A DNA stretch of 64,000 bases from Anaerolineae bacterium (GCA_022071955.1 JAJVIM010000024.1:81586-145585); one strand, 5' to 3'; shown: positions 54,646 to 63,654, counted from the stretch's first letter. Program-made: numbers and translations. Notes: generated by a model from the letters alone, not told the origin.

Positions 54646-55805
54646 ACGTTGCCGATTTTGATTACAACCTCCCATTAGAATTAATTGCCCAAATCCCGGT
54701 TGAGCCGCGCCACGCTTCGCGGCTGATGCGGGTTGACCGCGCCAGCGGCCAGATTTCGCACCACACCTTTGCCGATCTCGTCGATTTTCTCAATCCCGGC
54801 GACATTTTGGTGGCCAACGACAGCCGGGTTATTCCGGCCCGGTTGTTTGGCCGCAAAACCAGCGGCGGCAAAGCAGAAATTTTACTGCTCAAACAGCTCG
54901 ATGACCTTCGCTGGGAGGCGCTGGTTGGCGGCAAGCGCCTCAACCCCGGCGTCACCGTGGAGATTTTGGCAGCGGAGCAGGGGCGCACGGGCGCAGAGGC
55001 GCAGGTAATTGACCCGCTACTCGCCACCCGCCACTCGCCATCTCTCAGCGACAATTCGCTATCTCCCATTGCTCTGACCATTATTGAAAATTTGGGCGAG
55101 TCCCGCCGCGTGGTTGAGTTTAACCGGCCGGTTAACGCCCGGCTCGATGAAGTAGGCCACACCCCGCTGCCGCCCTACATTCACACTCGTTTGGATGACA
55201 GCGAACGCTACCAAACTGTTTTCAGCCGGATTGACGGCTCGGCGGCCGCGCCAACCGCCGGGCTGCACTTTTCGCCGGAGGTGCTGCTGGCTCTGCGCGA
55301 CAACGGCGTGCTGCTGGATTATGTGACGCTGCATATTGGGCTGGACACCTTTAAACCGGTCAGCGTGGCGCAGGTGGAGCAGCACGCCATCCACCGCGAA
55401 TTTGCCAGCCTGCCTGCCGCCACCGCCCGGCGCATTAACGATGCCAAACTGGCCGGCGGGCGATTGGCGGCGGTCGGTACTACTGCCATGCGCACGCTGG
55501 AAACCGCCGCCCTGCGCAGCGCCGGCGTGCAAGGCTCGCTGAAAGAGGCCAGCACTTTTGACCCCGGCCTGTGCCCGTGGAAACCGGTGGCGGCCATCGA
55601 GGAAGAAACCGACCTGTTTATTTACCCCGGCTTCACCTTTCGCGCGGTTGATGCGCTGCTGACCAACTTTCACCTGCCCAAATCGACCCTGCTGATGCTG
55701 GTGAGCGCCTTTGCCGGCCAGGATTTGATTCGCCACGCCTACCAAACCGCCATCGAACAGAACTACCGCTTTTTCTCCTTTGGCGATGCGATGCTGATTG
55801 TGTAA
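54642..55805 (+). CDS. queA: tRNA queuosine synthesis enzyme QueA
   Basis: 387 residues from GTG 54642. FDYNLPLELIAQIPVEPRHASRLM, VANDSRVIPARLFGRKTSGGKAE, TPLPPYIHTRL, SRIDGSAAAPTAGLHFSPEVL and FHLPKSTLLMLVSAFAGQDLI are the full set of QueA blocks. It joins S-adenosylmethionine to preQ1 at tRNA position 34. A stretch of about 18 residues at 55004-55060 (DPLLATRHSPSLSDNS) is absent from usual QueA and derives from a dispersed repeat-like DNA segment that stays in frame. Confidence 0.95.
   Translation: MNVADFDYNLPLELIAQIPVEPRHASRLMRVDRASGQISHHTFADLVDFLNPGDILVANDSRVIPARLFGRKTSGGKAEILLLKQLDDLRWEALVGGKRLNPGVTVEILAAEQGRTGAEAQVIDPLLATRHSPSLSDNSLSPIALTIIENLGESRRVVEFNRPVNARLDEVGHTPLPPYIHTRLDDSERYQTVFSRIDGSAAAPTAGLHFSPEVLLALRDNGVLLDYVTLHIGLDTFKPVSVAQVEQHAIHREFASLPAATARRINDAKLAGGRLAAVGTTAMRTLETAALRSAGVQGSLKEASTFDPGLCPWKPVAAIEEETDLFIYPGFTFRAVDALLTNFHLPKSTLLMLVSAFAGQDLIRHAYQTAIEQNYRFFSFGDAMLIV
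55016..55055. repeat. Repeat-like insert inside queA
   Basis: 'ctactcgccacccgccactcgccat' is closely like 'cttgccacccgccacttgctac' in the dispersed repeat at 39328 and 44553. It adds an in-frame loop to QueA. Confidence 0.55.
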
Positions 55806-55812
55806 ACAGGCG

Positions 55813-55841
55813 TTGCTCGCGGCTCGATTCTTGGCTATAAT
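55813..55841 (+). promoter_or_regulatory. Promoter upstream of gatB
   Basis: TTGCTC (55813-55818), 17-bp spacer, TATAAT (55836-55841), right after the queA stop. The transcript would cross the dispersed repeat before gatB. Confidence 0.65.
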
Positions 55842-55867
55842 TGGGCCGAATTAAATTTTCGGTAGTA

Positions 55868-55996
55868 CCGTAATTAATCGCGGAACAAAAAATTTCTCGT
55901 TTTTTGCCCCCTCCCTTAACCTCCCTTCCCATTGGGAAGGGGGGCCAGGGGGGATGGGTAGAAATGCCACCACGGTTAAGTGTGGCGCTATCAAAT
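55868..55996. repeat. Dispersed intergenic repeat before gatB, copy A
   Basis: It holds a C-rich/G-rich inverted repeat (CTTCCC ATTG GGAAG) and then 'ccaggggggatgggtagaaatgccaccacggttaagtgtggcgctat'. The same pattern recurs at 63888-63993, on the same strand. Non-coding. Confidence 0.7.
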
Positions 55997-56016
55997 TCTC
56001 GCTGTGAGGTTAGTAC

Positions 56017-57462
56017 ATGCCCTATCAACCCGTCATCGGGATGGAAGTTCACATTGAACTGAACACCGCCAGCAAAATGTTTTGCGGCTGCAGCGCCGAA
56101 TTTTTTGGCGTGGAACCCAACACCAACGTCTGCCCCATCTGTTTGGGGATGCCCGGCACGCTGCCGGTCATCAACAAAAAAGCTGTTGAATATACCATTC
56201 TCACCGGGCTGGCCCTCAACTGCCAGATTCAACTGCACAACGTTTTTGCCCGCAAAAACTACTTTTACCCGGATTTGCCCAAAGGCTACCAGATTTCGCA
56301 GTACGAGCTGCCGCTGTGCCTCAACGGTTTTGTGGATATTGATCCGGACGACGGCCCGGCCAAACGTATTCGCGTGCGCCGCGCCCATCTGGAAGAGGAC
56401 ACCGGCAAACTGACCCACGTTGGCGACCACAGCCTCGTCGATTTGAACCGGGCCGGGGTGCCGCTGCTGGAGATTGTCACCGAGGCCGACATCGAGTCCG
56501 CGGACGAGGCGTATGCTTACGTGACCAAACTGCGCCAACTGGTGCGCTACCTCGGCGTGAGCACCGGCGATATGGAAAAAGGGGCCATGCGCTGCGAGGT
56601 CAACCTGTCGCTGAAAGACGCCAATACCGGCAAGTGGGGCACCAAGGTAGAAATCAAAAACCTCAACTCATTCCGCTCGGTGCGCAACTCCATTGCCTAT
56701 GAAATTGAGCGCCAAACGCGGGTGCTCAACGACGGCGGCGTGATTGAGCAGGTAACAATGGGCTGGGACGAAAACCGGCAGGTGACGGTGCTCCAGCGCA
56801 GCAAAGAGGGCGACACCGGTTACCGCTATTTCCCGGAGCCGGATTTGCCGCCGCTGCAACTGGAGCAAAGCTGGGTCGATGAGCTGGCCGCCGACCTGCC
56901 GGAACTCCCCGACGCCAAAGTGGCCCGCTACACCACCAACTACGAATTGAGCCGCAAAGAGGCGCACGTGCTGGCCGATGATCGCGCTGTGGCCGAATAT
57001 TTTGACGCCGCGGTTGCGGCGGCGGCCGGCGTAAAAGGCGTGTCGCCCAAACTGGTCAGCAACTGGATTTCCGGCGAGCTGTTCCGCCTGCTCAGTGAAT
57101 CCGGTACGGAGATTGCGGCAGTAAAAATTGCTCCGGCCGATCTGGTAACGTTGATCGGGCTGGTGCAGGCTAACACCATCAACCAGTCGGCGGCCAAAAA
57201 AGTACTGGCGGTCATGTTTGACAGCGGGCGACCGCCGCAAAAAATTGTTGAAGAATTGGGCTTGCAGCAAATCAGCGACGCCGGCCAGATTGCCCCCATC
57301 GCCCGGGAGGTCATTGCGGCCAACCCGGACGCCGTGGCCCAATTCAAGGCCGGCAAAGAGGGCATCATCAATTTTTTGGTGGGGCAGGTGATGCGCGCCT
57401 CGCGGGGCAAGGCCAACCCCAAGCTGGCCGAAAAAGCACTGCGCGATCTGCTGGCCGGGTGA
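56017..57462 (+). CDS. gatB: Asp-tRNA(Asn)/Glu-tRNA(Gln) amidotransferase subunit B
   Basis: 481 residues, full length. PVIGMEVHIELNTASKMFCGCS begins GatB; NVCPICLGMPGTLPVINKKAVE gives the first zinc/Cys region, RKNYFYPDLPKGYQISQYELPL the tRNA/active-site region, and the C-terminal GatB/Yqey helices (VTLIGLVQANTINQSAAKKVLAVMF) are complete. It phosphorylates the misacylated Glu/Asp and passes it to ammonia from GatA. GatA and GatC are not in the window. Confidence 0.97.
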   Translation: MPYQPVIGMEVHIELNTASKMFCGCSAEFFGVEPNTNVCPICLGMPGTLPVINKKAVEYTILTGLALNCQIQLHNVFARKNYFYPDLPKGYQISQYELPLCLNGFVDIDPDDGPAKRIRVRRAHLEEDTGKLTHVGDHSLVDLNRAGVPLLEIVTEADIESADEAYAYVTKLRQLVRYLGVSTGDMEKGAMRCEVNLSLKDANTGKWGTKVEIKNLNSFRSVRNSIAYEIERQTRVLNDGGVIEQVTMGWDENRQVTVLQRSKEGDTGYRYFPEPDLPPLQLEQSWVDELAADLPELPDAKVARYTTNYELSRKEAHVLADDRAVAEYFDAAVAAAAGVKGVSPKLVSNWISGELFRLLSESGTEIAAVKIAPADLVTLIGLVQANTINQSAAKKVLAVMFDSGRPPQKIVEELGLQQISDAGQIAPIAREVIAANPDAVAQFKAGKEGIINFLVGQVMRASRGKANPKLAEKALRDLLAG

Positions 57463-57604
57463 TAAATGTCACCTGGCAACGTGATATTTGTTACTGTTTT
57501 ATTTGAAAAAATTTTGATATACTGAAAATAAATCAGCAAATTGACCAAAGCCTTATCTGTGTTTCACAAGGAGGTGCAACAAAGGCTGAACCTCTGTATT
57601 TTCT

Positions 57605-57636
57605 GGCGAACAACTCTGTAGTGTGTTCGCCTTTTT
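57605..57636 (+). terminator. Terminator hairpin in the 355-bp gatB-gdhA gap (possible gdhA attenuator)
   Basis: GGCGAACA (57605-57612) pairs with TGTTCGCC (57624-57631), then five T. A preceding AGGAGGT...ACCTCT pair (57569-57596) could be an alternative stem. It could end gatB or act in the gdhA leader. The remainder of 57463-57817 holds the 28-bp palindrome and 'ctgactcctgattcctgactcct' micro-repeats, and I see no gene. Confidence 0.65.
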
Positions 57637-57703
57637 GTTGGGTAACCCAATAATCTGTGAGACTTGCCCCTATGCGTTTCATAGTTTTGGGAATAAACAT
57701 AAC

Positions 57704-57731
57704 GGAGTCCAAAACTACAGTTTTGGACTCC
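57704..57731. repeat. Dispersed 28-bp palindrome, copy 2
   Basis: Identical to 53823-53850 in all 28 bases, here 87 bp before gdhA. Confidence 0.9.
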
Positions 57732-57817
57732 TGCCGCAAGCTTTTAAGAGCCAGGGCAGGAATACACCCTGACTCCTGATTCCTGACTCCTAAATCCTGC
57801 TTCAAAGGAGACAACTT

Positions 57818-59065
57818 ATGCCAGACAACAATCCTTTTAAAATTGCTCAGCAGCAGCTTGACGAAGCCGCCGCCATTTTAGGGCTTGACCCCGCCACCCA
57901 CGCCCTGCTGCGCGAACCGATGCGCGAACTGACGGTGACTATTCCCCTGCGGATGGACGACGGCAGTGTGCGGGTTTATCGCGGCTACCGGATTCAATAC
58001 AACGACGCGCGCGGGCCGTGCAAGGGCGGGCTGCGCTGGCACCCCGATGAAACTATCGATACGGTCAAGGCGCTGGCCGCCTGGATGACCTGGAAAACCG
58101 CCGTGGTCGATATTCCGTTGGGCGGCGGCAAAGGCGGCGTTACCTGCAACCCCAAAGAGCTGTCGCCATCGGAGCAGGAACGGCTGGCGCGGGGGTATAT
58201 TCGCGCCGTGTGGAAAATTCTGGGCGAGCATACCGACGTGCCCGCGCCGGATGTGTACACCAACCCGCAAATTATGGCCTGGATGATGGACGAATATAGC
58301 ACCATTCGCGGCCATATGGTGCCGGGGATGATTACCGGCAAACCGCTGGAGCTGGGCGGCTCGGAGGGGCGCAACGACGCCACCGCCCGGGGCGGCATCT
58401 ACACCGTGCGCGAAGCGGCCAAAGTGTTGGGGATAGAGCTGAAAGGCGCGCGGGCGGCGATTCAGGGCTACGGCAACGCCGGTCAATTTGCCCACAAACT
58501 GGCCGCGGAGATGCTGGGCTTAAAAGTGGTCGCCGTATCGGATTCGCGGGGCGGGGTGTACAACGACGACGGGCTGGATTTTGAGGTGACGCTGCAGCAC
58601 AAACTGGAAACCGGCTCGGTGATTGAACTGCCAGACTCCAGCCCGCTGACCAACGCCGAATTGCTGGAACTTGAGGTGGACGTGCTGTTCCCGTCGGCAT
58701 TGGAAAATGTGATCACTGCCGAAAACGCCGGCAACATTCGGGCCAAAATTGTGGCCGAACTGGCCAACGGCCCCACCACCCCGGAAGCCGATGTTATTTT
58801 GCACGACAACGGCGTGTATGTTATCCCCGATTTTTTGTGCAATGCCGGCGGGGTAACGGTGAGCTATTTTGAACAGGTGCAGAACGCGTACAATTTTTAC
58901 TGGCCGCTGGCAGAAGTTCACGAGCGGCTGGATTACAAAATGACCGCGGCCTTTCACGCGGTTCATCGTATGGCCAAAGCCAAAGAGGTTCACAACCGGC
59001 TGGCGGCGTATCTGGTGGCTGTGGAACGGGTGGCCGAAGCGGCCAAACTGCGCGGTTGGGTTTGA
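57818..59065 (+). CDS. gdhA: Glutamate dehydrogenase
   Basis: 415 residues, AAAGGAG before ATG. YNDARGPCKGGLRWHP holds the substrate Lys; TWKTAVVDIPLGGGKGGVTCNP the catalytic Lys region; DVPAPDVYTN the conserved Asp; the nucleotide fold has IQGYGNAGQFAHKLAAE. It converts glutamate and 2-oxoglutarate with ammonium, linking nitrogen and carbon use. Specific NAD or NADP use is not determined. A terminator follows. Confidence 0.95.
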   Translation: MPDNNPFKIAQQQLDEAAAILGLDPATHALLREPMRELTVTIPLRMDDGSVRVYRGYRIQYNDARGPCKGGLRWHPDETIDTVKALAAWMTWKTAVVDIPLGGGKGGVTCNPKELSPSEQERLARGYIRAVWKILGEHTDVPAPDVYTNPQIMAWMMDEYSTIRGHMVPGMITGKPLELGGSEGRNDATARGGIYTVREAAKVLGIELKGARAAIQGYGNAGQFAHKLAAEMLGLKVVAVSDSRGGVYNDDGLDFEVTLQHKLETGSVIELPDSSPLTNAELLELEVDVLFPSALENVITAENAGNIRAKIVAELANGPTTPEADVILHDNGVYVIPDFLCNAGGVTVSYFEQVQNAYNFYWPLAEVHERLDYKMTAAFHAVHRMAKAKEVHNRLAAYLVAVERVAEAAKLRGWV

Positions 59066-59080
59066 GGTGTACAACCAACA

Positions 59081-59112
59081 AAAAAGAGGCGCGGCAACCG
59101 CGCCTCTTTTTT
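59081..59112 (+). terminator. Terminator of gdhA
   Basis: GAGGCGCGG / CCGCGCCTC stem with A run before and T run after. On the minus strand it also serves the small ORF at 59116. Confidence 0.93.
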
Positions 59113-59115
59113 GTG

Positions 59116-59274
59116 TTAGCGGTTAAACCGGACTACGCCCGTTCTCGGCGTGGCGGTAATTGGGTTGCGGTCAACTGTCGAGGCGGTTAACCCGGCCGAA
59201 TATTGGATGCCCAAATTGAGGGCGATGCCAATAATCAGGGCTTTGATAAACAGGGATAGGGCTTGGCGGTGCAT
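59116..59274 (-). CDS. Possible 52-residue membrane or secreted peptide
   Basis: ATG 59274 (GAAAGAAG before) to TAA 59116, reading MHRQALSLFIKALIIGIALN then a short tail to RFNR. It has a basic start and one hydrophobic segment, like a signal peptide or single-helix peptide, and ends right at the terminator shared with gdhA. It lies 98 bp after the DUF2085 stop and could be in the same transcript. No family recognised. Coding nature is a guess. Confidence 0.4.
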   Translation of the reverse strand: MHRQALSLFIKALIIGIALNLGIQYSAGLTASTVDRNPITATPRTGVVRFNR

Positions 59275-59371
59275 TGTGCTTCTTTCAATTGGGATATTTA
59301 TTACGCAAATCAGTGTAACCGATTACCCCCAAAGCTCAATGCGAAATAAGTCCTGCAACAGTTGCGCCGGC

Positions 59372-60178
59372 TCAAAACGGCAGGTTGGCCGCGCGGGTTA
59401 TCGCTGCTCGCAGCCAATCCATCCCGCCGATCAACAAAAACGAAATCGCCAGGGCCATGGTGACCGGGACCAGCACATCCCGCCAGGTGCGGGCCAGCGC
59501 TTCTCGCCGGGTAATCACCAGCACAATAATCGTGTTGATCATAGTCAGGATAATCAACACCCCCAGCGTGCTCAAAATGGCCAGCGGATAGAGCAGCAGC
59601 GGATTTTGCCACAAAACGGCCAGTATCGCCACCCCGCCCGCCGCCAGAAAAGCGGCAAACTCGCGGCCGGTTTCAATGATGGCCGCCGGTTGAGTCAGAT
59701 CCGGATGCCACACGCTAATGCTGACCACCGGGTAAAAAATTACGCTGATGGCCAACCCGTGCAACGTGCCGGTTACCAGCCGCAGCCAGTTTTGCGAGGC
59801 ATACAGTTGGGGGATACTCGGCACAAATTCCACAAACGAATTTATGCCGTCAAACGCCATCACCCCAATGAACATCACCAGCGTTGCCAAAATCCAGGTG
59901 GGCGGCAGGTCGATGGCGTATTGGCGGCGCAGCGCCAGCATGCCCAGCAGCCCGGCCAAAAAACCCAAATAAATGCCGGTGCAGCGGGCGCACAATGGCA
60001 GCGGCACGCCATCGATATGAAACGTGCGGCCGGGAATCTGGTGGCAGATGGCGTAGCCAATGGCGTGCGTTTTGCTAAAAACCGTTACCGGCGGCGACAG
60101 CGCAAACCCGACAATCACCAGCAGGCTGAGCGCTGCCAGCAGCCCGTAGCGCCGGCCAAAAACACTGGCGGCGGCCAT
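59372..60178 (-). CDS. DUF2085 membrane protein
   Basis: 268 residues, about seven membrane helices. AICHQIPGRTFHIDGVPLPLCARCTGIYLGFLAG (residues about 43-76) is the DUF2085 signature with conserved CHQ...CARC cysteines, which may bind metal. FDGINSFVEF adds the acidic motif. Function unknown. Its ATG overlaps the stop of the SDR by one base (TAATG), so they are coupled. Confidence 0.88.
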   Translation of the reverse strand: MAAASVFGRRYGLLAALSLLVIVGFALSPPVTVFSKTHAIGYAICHQIPGRTFHIDGVPLPLCARCTGIYLGFLAGLLGMLALRRQYAIDLPPTWILATLVMFIGVMAFDGINSFVEFVPSIPQLYASQNWLRLVTGTLHGLAISVIFYPVVSISVWHPDLTQPAAIIETGREFAAFLAAGGVAILAVLWQNPLLLYPLAILSTLGVLIILTMINTIIVLVITRREALARTWRDVLVPVTMALAISFLLIGGMDWLRAAITRAANLPF

Positions 60179-60939
60179 TACGAGCGCAAATAGCTGGCGC
60201 CGTTAACATCCACAATTGCGCCGGTTAAAAATTCTGCGCCTTCAGAGGCTAAAAACAAAATGGTGTGGGCCACTTCTTCCGAGCGGGCCACCCGATTGAG
60301 CGGGCTTTGCCGCCGGATGGCCTCGCCAACCGGCGAATCAAGGTGGTCGCGGGCCATATCGGTTTCAACAAAACCGGGCGCTACTGCCGTTACAAAAATG
60401 TTGTGCGGGGCCAGGTGCTGCGCCAGCGACTGGCTGAAGGCGTTCAACCCGGCTTTGCTGGCTCCGTAAGCCGTGGCCAGCGGCTCGCCGCGAAACGCCC
60501 CGCGCGAGGTAACATTTACAATCCGCCCACCGTGTCCCCGCTCAATCATATGCCGGGCCACGCAGTAGGCCACGTTGGCCGCGCCAATCAGGTTAACGCC
60601 AATGGTCGTTTGCCAGGCCGACTGCCATTCGGCGTAGCTAACCTCGGCCAACGGATGATCTTCAAAAATGCCGGCGTTGTTAACCAAAATATCGATGTGC
60701 CCCAGCTGCGCCACCACCTGCTCAACCATCGCCGCAATGGCCTCCGGGTTGGCGATGTTGGCCTGAGCCAGTACGTGGCCGCTGCCCGGCAGCGATTGCC
60801 GCACGGCTTCGGCGGCGGCGCTCTGCCGGTTGTAGTGGATGGCCACCCGCGCTCCGGCGGCGGCAAAGGCTTCGGCGGCGGCCCGGCCAATGCCCCGCGA
60901 CGCGCCGGTAATGAGAACATTCCTGTCGGTAAAATTCAT
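60178..60939 (-). CDS. SDR-family oxidoreductase (FabG-like)
   Basis: 253 residues from ATG 60939 (GGAGGG seven bases before); the longer ORF to 61092 is unlikely. TGASRGIGRAA cofactor loop, NNAGIFEDHPL, NVTSRG, the YGASKAG Tyr-x-x-x-Lys pair, and DVNGASYL end. 'HYNRQ' after beta-2 (Arg) suggests NADPH. A 3-oxoacyl reductase or unknown alcohol dehydrogenase. Coupled to DUF2085. Confidence 0.9.
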   Translation of the reverse strand: MNFTDRNVLITGASRGIGRAAAEAFAAAGARVAIHYNRQSAAAEAVRQSLPGSGHVLAQANIANPEAIAAMVEQVVAQLGHIDILVNNAGIFEDHPLAEVSYAEWQSAWQTTIGVNLIGAANVAYCVARHMIERGHGGRIVNVTSRGAFRGEPLATAYGASKAGLNAFSQSLAQHLAPHNIFVTAVAPGFVETDMARDHLDSPVGEAIRRQSPLNRVARSEEVAHTILFLASEGAEFLTGAIVDVNGASYLRS

Positions 60940-61124
60940 CGTTGTTCCCTCCAAAATTGGCTCATTGTAACACACTCCCGTCGGCCCGCACAAAACACTT
61001 AATGGGCCTAATTGCTCATTTTTTCGCTTGCTACCTGCATTTAACGGTGTTATACTTAACAAACAATGGCTCAAGTAATGCCAAAATCCCATAATTTTAC
61101 TCGAATATCAATAAGGACCAGGGG

Positions 61125-62006
61125 ATGGAGATTAAAATCCGCCCTATCAACACATTAACAGACCTTAGAAAGTGTCACGAAATCCAGCGGACGACCTGGG
61201 GTTACACCGATTTAATGGTGTTTCCGTATACCCAGCTTATTTCGGCGGCGCATAACGGAGGCGTTTTGCTGGGCGCGTATGATGGCCCCGATTTGATAGG
61301 GTTTGTGTACGGCTATCTGGGAATGTCTGGAGCCAAACTGTATCTGTTTTCGCAGCGAATGGGTGTGCTGCCCAGCTACCAGAATCAGGGAATTGGCATG
61401 AAATTAAAGCTGGCTCAGCGCGACCAGATGCTGCGCAAAGGCATCGACCTGATTGTGTGGACGTATGATCCACTGCTGGGCAAAAACGCCACGCTGAACA
61501 TTGAAAAATTGGGTGGCATTGTGCGCCATTACGCCCGCGATATTTACGGCGCGGTCAATAATCCGCTGCAAGTGGGGTTATCTACCGACCGCTTTTTGCT
61601 GGAATGGGAGTTGATGAGCGACCGCGTGCGGGAACGAATCCGCAGTACCAAGCCGCGACCCACGGCCAACGAATGGCTGGATAAACATAATGTGGTCAAT
61701 TTTGCCGCCTGGGAGGGCGATCTGCCCCGGCCAATGGCCTCTGACCTGGAGCTGAACGACGACACCGTGCTGGTGCAGATTCCGCCGGATTTGAACGACA
61801 TCAAAAAAGTTGATTTGAGTGTGGCCCGTGGCTGGCGCGAATCGACCCGCGATATTTTTGAAACCTATTTTCGGCGGGGCTACGTGGTAACCGGTTTTGC
61901 CCAAAGTTCCGGCCCGCAGGTGCCCAATATTTACAAACTGGATAAGATTGAGTTGCCCACTACTTCAGATTTTTCATCGTGGGTTACCGGCGTTACGCAG
62001 GAATAA
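61125..62006 (+). CDS. GNAT-superfamily protein (COG3375-like)
   Basis: 293 residues. Residues 1-150 have the GNAT fold: IRPINTLTDLRKCHEIQRTTWG, YLFSQRMGVLPSYQNQGIGMKLK (acetyl-CoA loop Q-x-x-G-I/x-G-x-x-L). The C-terminal half (NPLQVGLSTDRFLLEWELMS..., VARGWRESTRDIFETYF) is the extension of predicted acetyltransferases of COG3375. The substrate is unknown. Confidence 0.85.
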   Translation: MEIKIRPINTLTDLRKCHEIQRTTWGYTDLMVFPYTQLISAAHNGGVLLGAYDGPDLIGFVYGYLGMSGAKLYLFSQRMGVLPSYQNQGIGMKLKLAQRDQMLRKGIDLIVWTYDPLLGKNATLNIEKLGGIVRHYARDIYGAVNNPLQVGLSTDRFLLEWELMSDRVRERIRSTKPRPTANEWLDKHNVVNFAAWEGDLPRPMASDLELNDDTVLVQIPPDLNDIKKVDLSVARGWRESTRDIFETYFRRGYVVTGFAQSSGPQVPNIYKLDKIELPTTSDFSSWVTGVTQE

Positions 62007-62100
62007 CAACTTAATCCGTAACTTTGAGTTCCTCTAACTGTTTCTAAATAAAGCAGCGATGGCTTTTTAGATAACAGGCTAATTAGAGGAACATCTTTTT

Positions 62101-62655
62101 ATGTTTGAAATGGAACAAATTGTGGGGCAAAAAGAAGCAGTCGTTAGATTTGTAACTCGTGAGGATTTACCACAAGTAGCCCAAATTGCCCGGATTACCT
62201 GGGATCAAACCTACACCGATACCATTGCGCCCGAGAACCGCTACGAATTTTTGGAACGGGCCTACAAAGTAGAAAATCTTGAGGATTCGATTGACGCGCC
62301 GGGGCACTGGTTTTACGTGGCCGAGGTAGATGGCCGGGTTGTGGGCTTTGGCCACTTTCTCAAGCGCTACCATCCCACCCGCGCCCGCGCCGAACTGGTG
62401 CGCCTGTACGTGCTGCCGGACTATCAAAACCTGTTTATTGGTAAAACAATTCTCAAGCACGGATTCAAGGCGCTGGCTCAGGCCGGGATTGAACAATGTT
62501 TTGTTTCGGTGCAGTCCAGCAACGCCGCTGCGCGCCGCTTTTACGAGCGCCACGGTTTCACCTTCAAAGGCAGCCACGGCCAATTTTTGGGCACCCAGAT
62601 TATTGTGCTGGTAGAGTACGTGCGGCCCATCACCCCGGCTGATCTGGCCGAATAA
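62101..62655 (+). CDS. GNAT acetyltransferase
   Basis: 184 residues, GAGGAAC before ATG. VRFVTREDLPQVAQIARITWDQTY, VAEVDGRVVGFGHFLKRY, ELVRLYVLPDYQNLFIGKTILKHGFKAL and SSNAAARRFYERHGFTFKG match GNAT motifs. The acetyl-CoA loop is atypical (Q-N-L-F-I-G-K). It is 94 bp after the preceding GNAT gene. Confidence 0.9.
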   Translation: MFEMEQIVGQKEAVVRFVTREDLPQVAQIARITWDQTYTDTIAPENRYEFLERAYKVENLEDSIDAPGHWFYVAEVDGRVVGFGHFLKRYHPTRARAELVRLYVLPDYQNLFIGKTILKHGFKALAQAGIEQCFVSVQSSNAAARRFYERHGFTFKGSHGQFLGTQIIVLVEYVRPITPADLAE

Positions 62656-62659
62656 CGGC

Positions 62660-63298
62660 TTACGGGTTTAACGCTTGCAGTGGCTGGAAACTGAGCCGGT
62701 GGCAGGGCGCCGGTCCAAATTGGGCCAGCGCGGCGCGGTGCTGCCGGGTCCCGTACCCTTTGTGGCGGTCAAAGCCATATTGGGGATAGGTGGCGTGCAG
62801 CTCAACCATCAGCCGGTCGCGGGTAACTTTAGCCACCACACTGGCCGCCGCCACCGATAGCGAGATATTTTCAGCCTTGGGGAAGGACTCTTGCGGCAGC
62901 AGCACCGCGGGGAGTTTAATGTGGTCCAGCAGCAGCGCTTCGGGGGCGATGGCCAGTTGGGCAATCGCCTGTTGCATGGCCAGCCGGGTTGCCCCCACCA
63001 CGTTCAGCGAGTCCACCTGCTCCGCCGAAGCCTGCCCCACCCCCACCGCCAATGCAGCAGCCATAATCACGTCAAACAGGCGCTCACGCAGGGCCGGCGA
63101 CATCTCTTTGGAGTCGCGCAGGTGGGCCAACCGGGCCGGCAGATCAGCCTGATCGAGCGGCAGGATCACGGCGGCAGCCACCACCGGGCCGGCCCACGCG
63201 CCCCGGCCGGCTTCGTCTAACCCGGCTACAAAACGATAGCCCTGCCTGAGCAGGGCTATTTCTTTTTGCAAATGGGGCATGGCGCTGCTAACAGCCAC
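62660..63298 (-). CDS. rnhB: Ribonuclease HII
   Basis: 212 residues, start GTG 63298 overlapping the rplS stop by one base (TAGTG). GLDEAGRGAWAGPVVAAAV gives the Asp-Glu catalytic pair, LRDSKEMSPALRE the substrate loop, LLLDHIKLP the third Asp, and SVAAASVVAKVTRDRLM the fourth region. It removes ribonucleotides from DNA. The rplS-rnhB order is commonly conserved in bacteria. Confidence 0.95.
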   Translation of the reverse strand: MAVSSAMPHLQKEIALLRQGYRFVAGLDEAGRGAWAGPVVAAAVILPLDQADLPARLAHLRDSKEMSPALRERLFDVIMAAALAVGVGQASAEQVDSLNVVGATRLAMQQAIAQLAIAPEALLLDHIKLPAVLLPQESFPKAENISLSVAAASVVAKVTRDRLMVELHATYPQYGFDRHKGYGTRQHRAALAQFGPAPCHRLSFQPLQALNP

Positions 63299-63654
63299 TA
63301 CGCCAGGCGTTTTTCTTTCAGTCGGGCCGATTTGCCGGTGCGGCCGCGCAGGTAGTACAGCTTGGCGCGCCGAATTTTGGCGTGACGGACAACTTCGATG
63401 TCGCTGATACGCGGCGAGTTGGCCAGAAACTTGCGCTCGACACCAATGCCGTGCGAAGCAATGCGCCGGACGGTGAATGATTCATTAATGCCGCTGCCAC
63501 TTTTGGCAATGACAATCCCCTGGAAAACCTGGATCCGCTCACGGTTGCCTTCAACAATTTTTGCCGAAACCTTAACCGTGTCGCCAATGCGCAGATGCGG
63601 CAGATTTTCTTTTAATTGTTCAACGGATCGAATTAAATCTACTGCGTGGGCCAT
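63298..63654 (-). CDS. rplS: 50S ribosomal protein L19
   Basis: 118 residues. LRIGDTVKVSAKIVEGNRERIQVFQGIVIAKSGSGINESFTVRRIASHGIGVERKF and RRAKLYYLRGRTGKSARLKEKR are the L19 signature. AGAGGTGTAAGTA before ATG. Usual partners trmD and rimM are not seen before it in the 346 bp left in this window. Confidence 0.98.
   Translation of the reverse strand: MAHAVDLIRSVEQLKENLPHLRIGDTVKVSAKIVEGNRERIQVFQGIVIAKSGSGINESFTVRRIASHGIGVERKFLANSPRISDIEVVRHAKIRRAKLYYLRGRTGKSARLKEKRLA

Noticed and set aside
59150..60193. 347-codon plus-strand ORF rich in Gln/Arg
   Set aside because: Antisense of DUF2085 and the small ORF; composition typical of a shadow.
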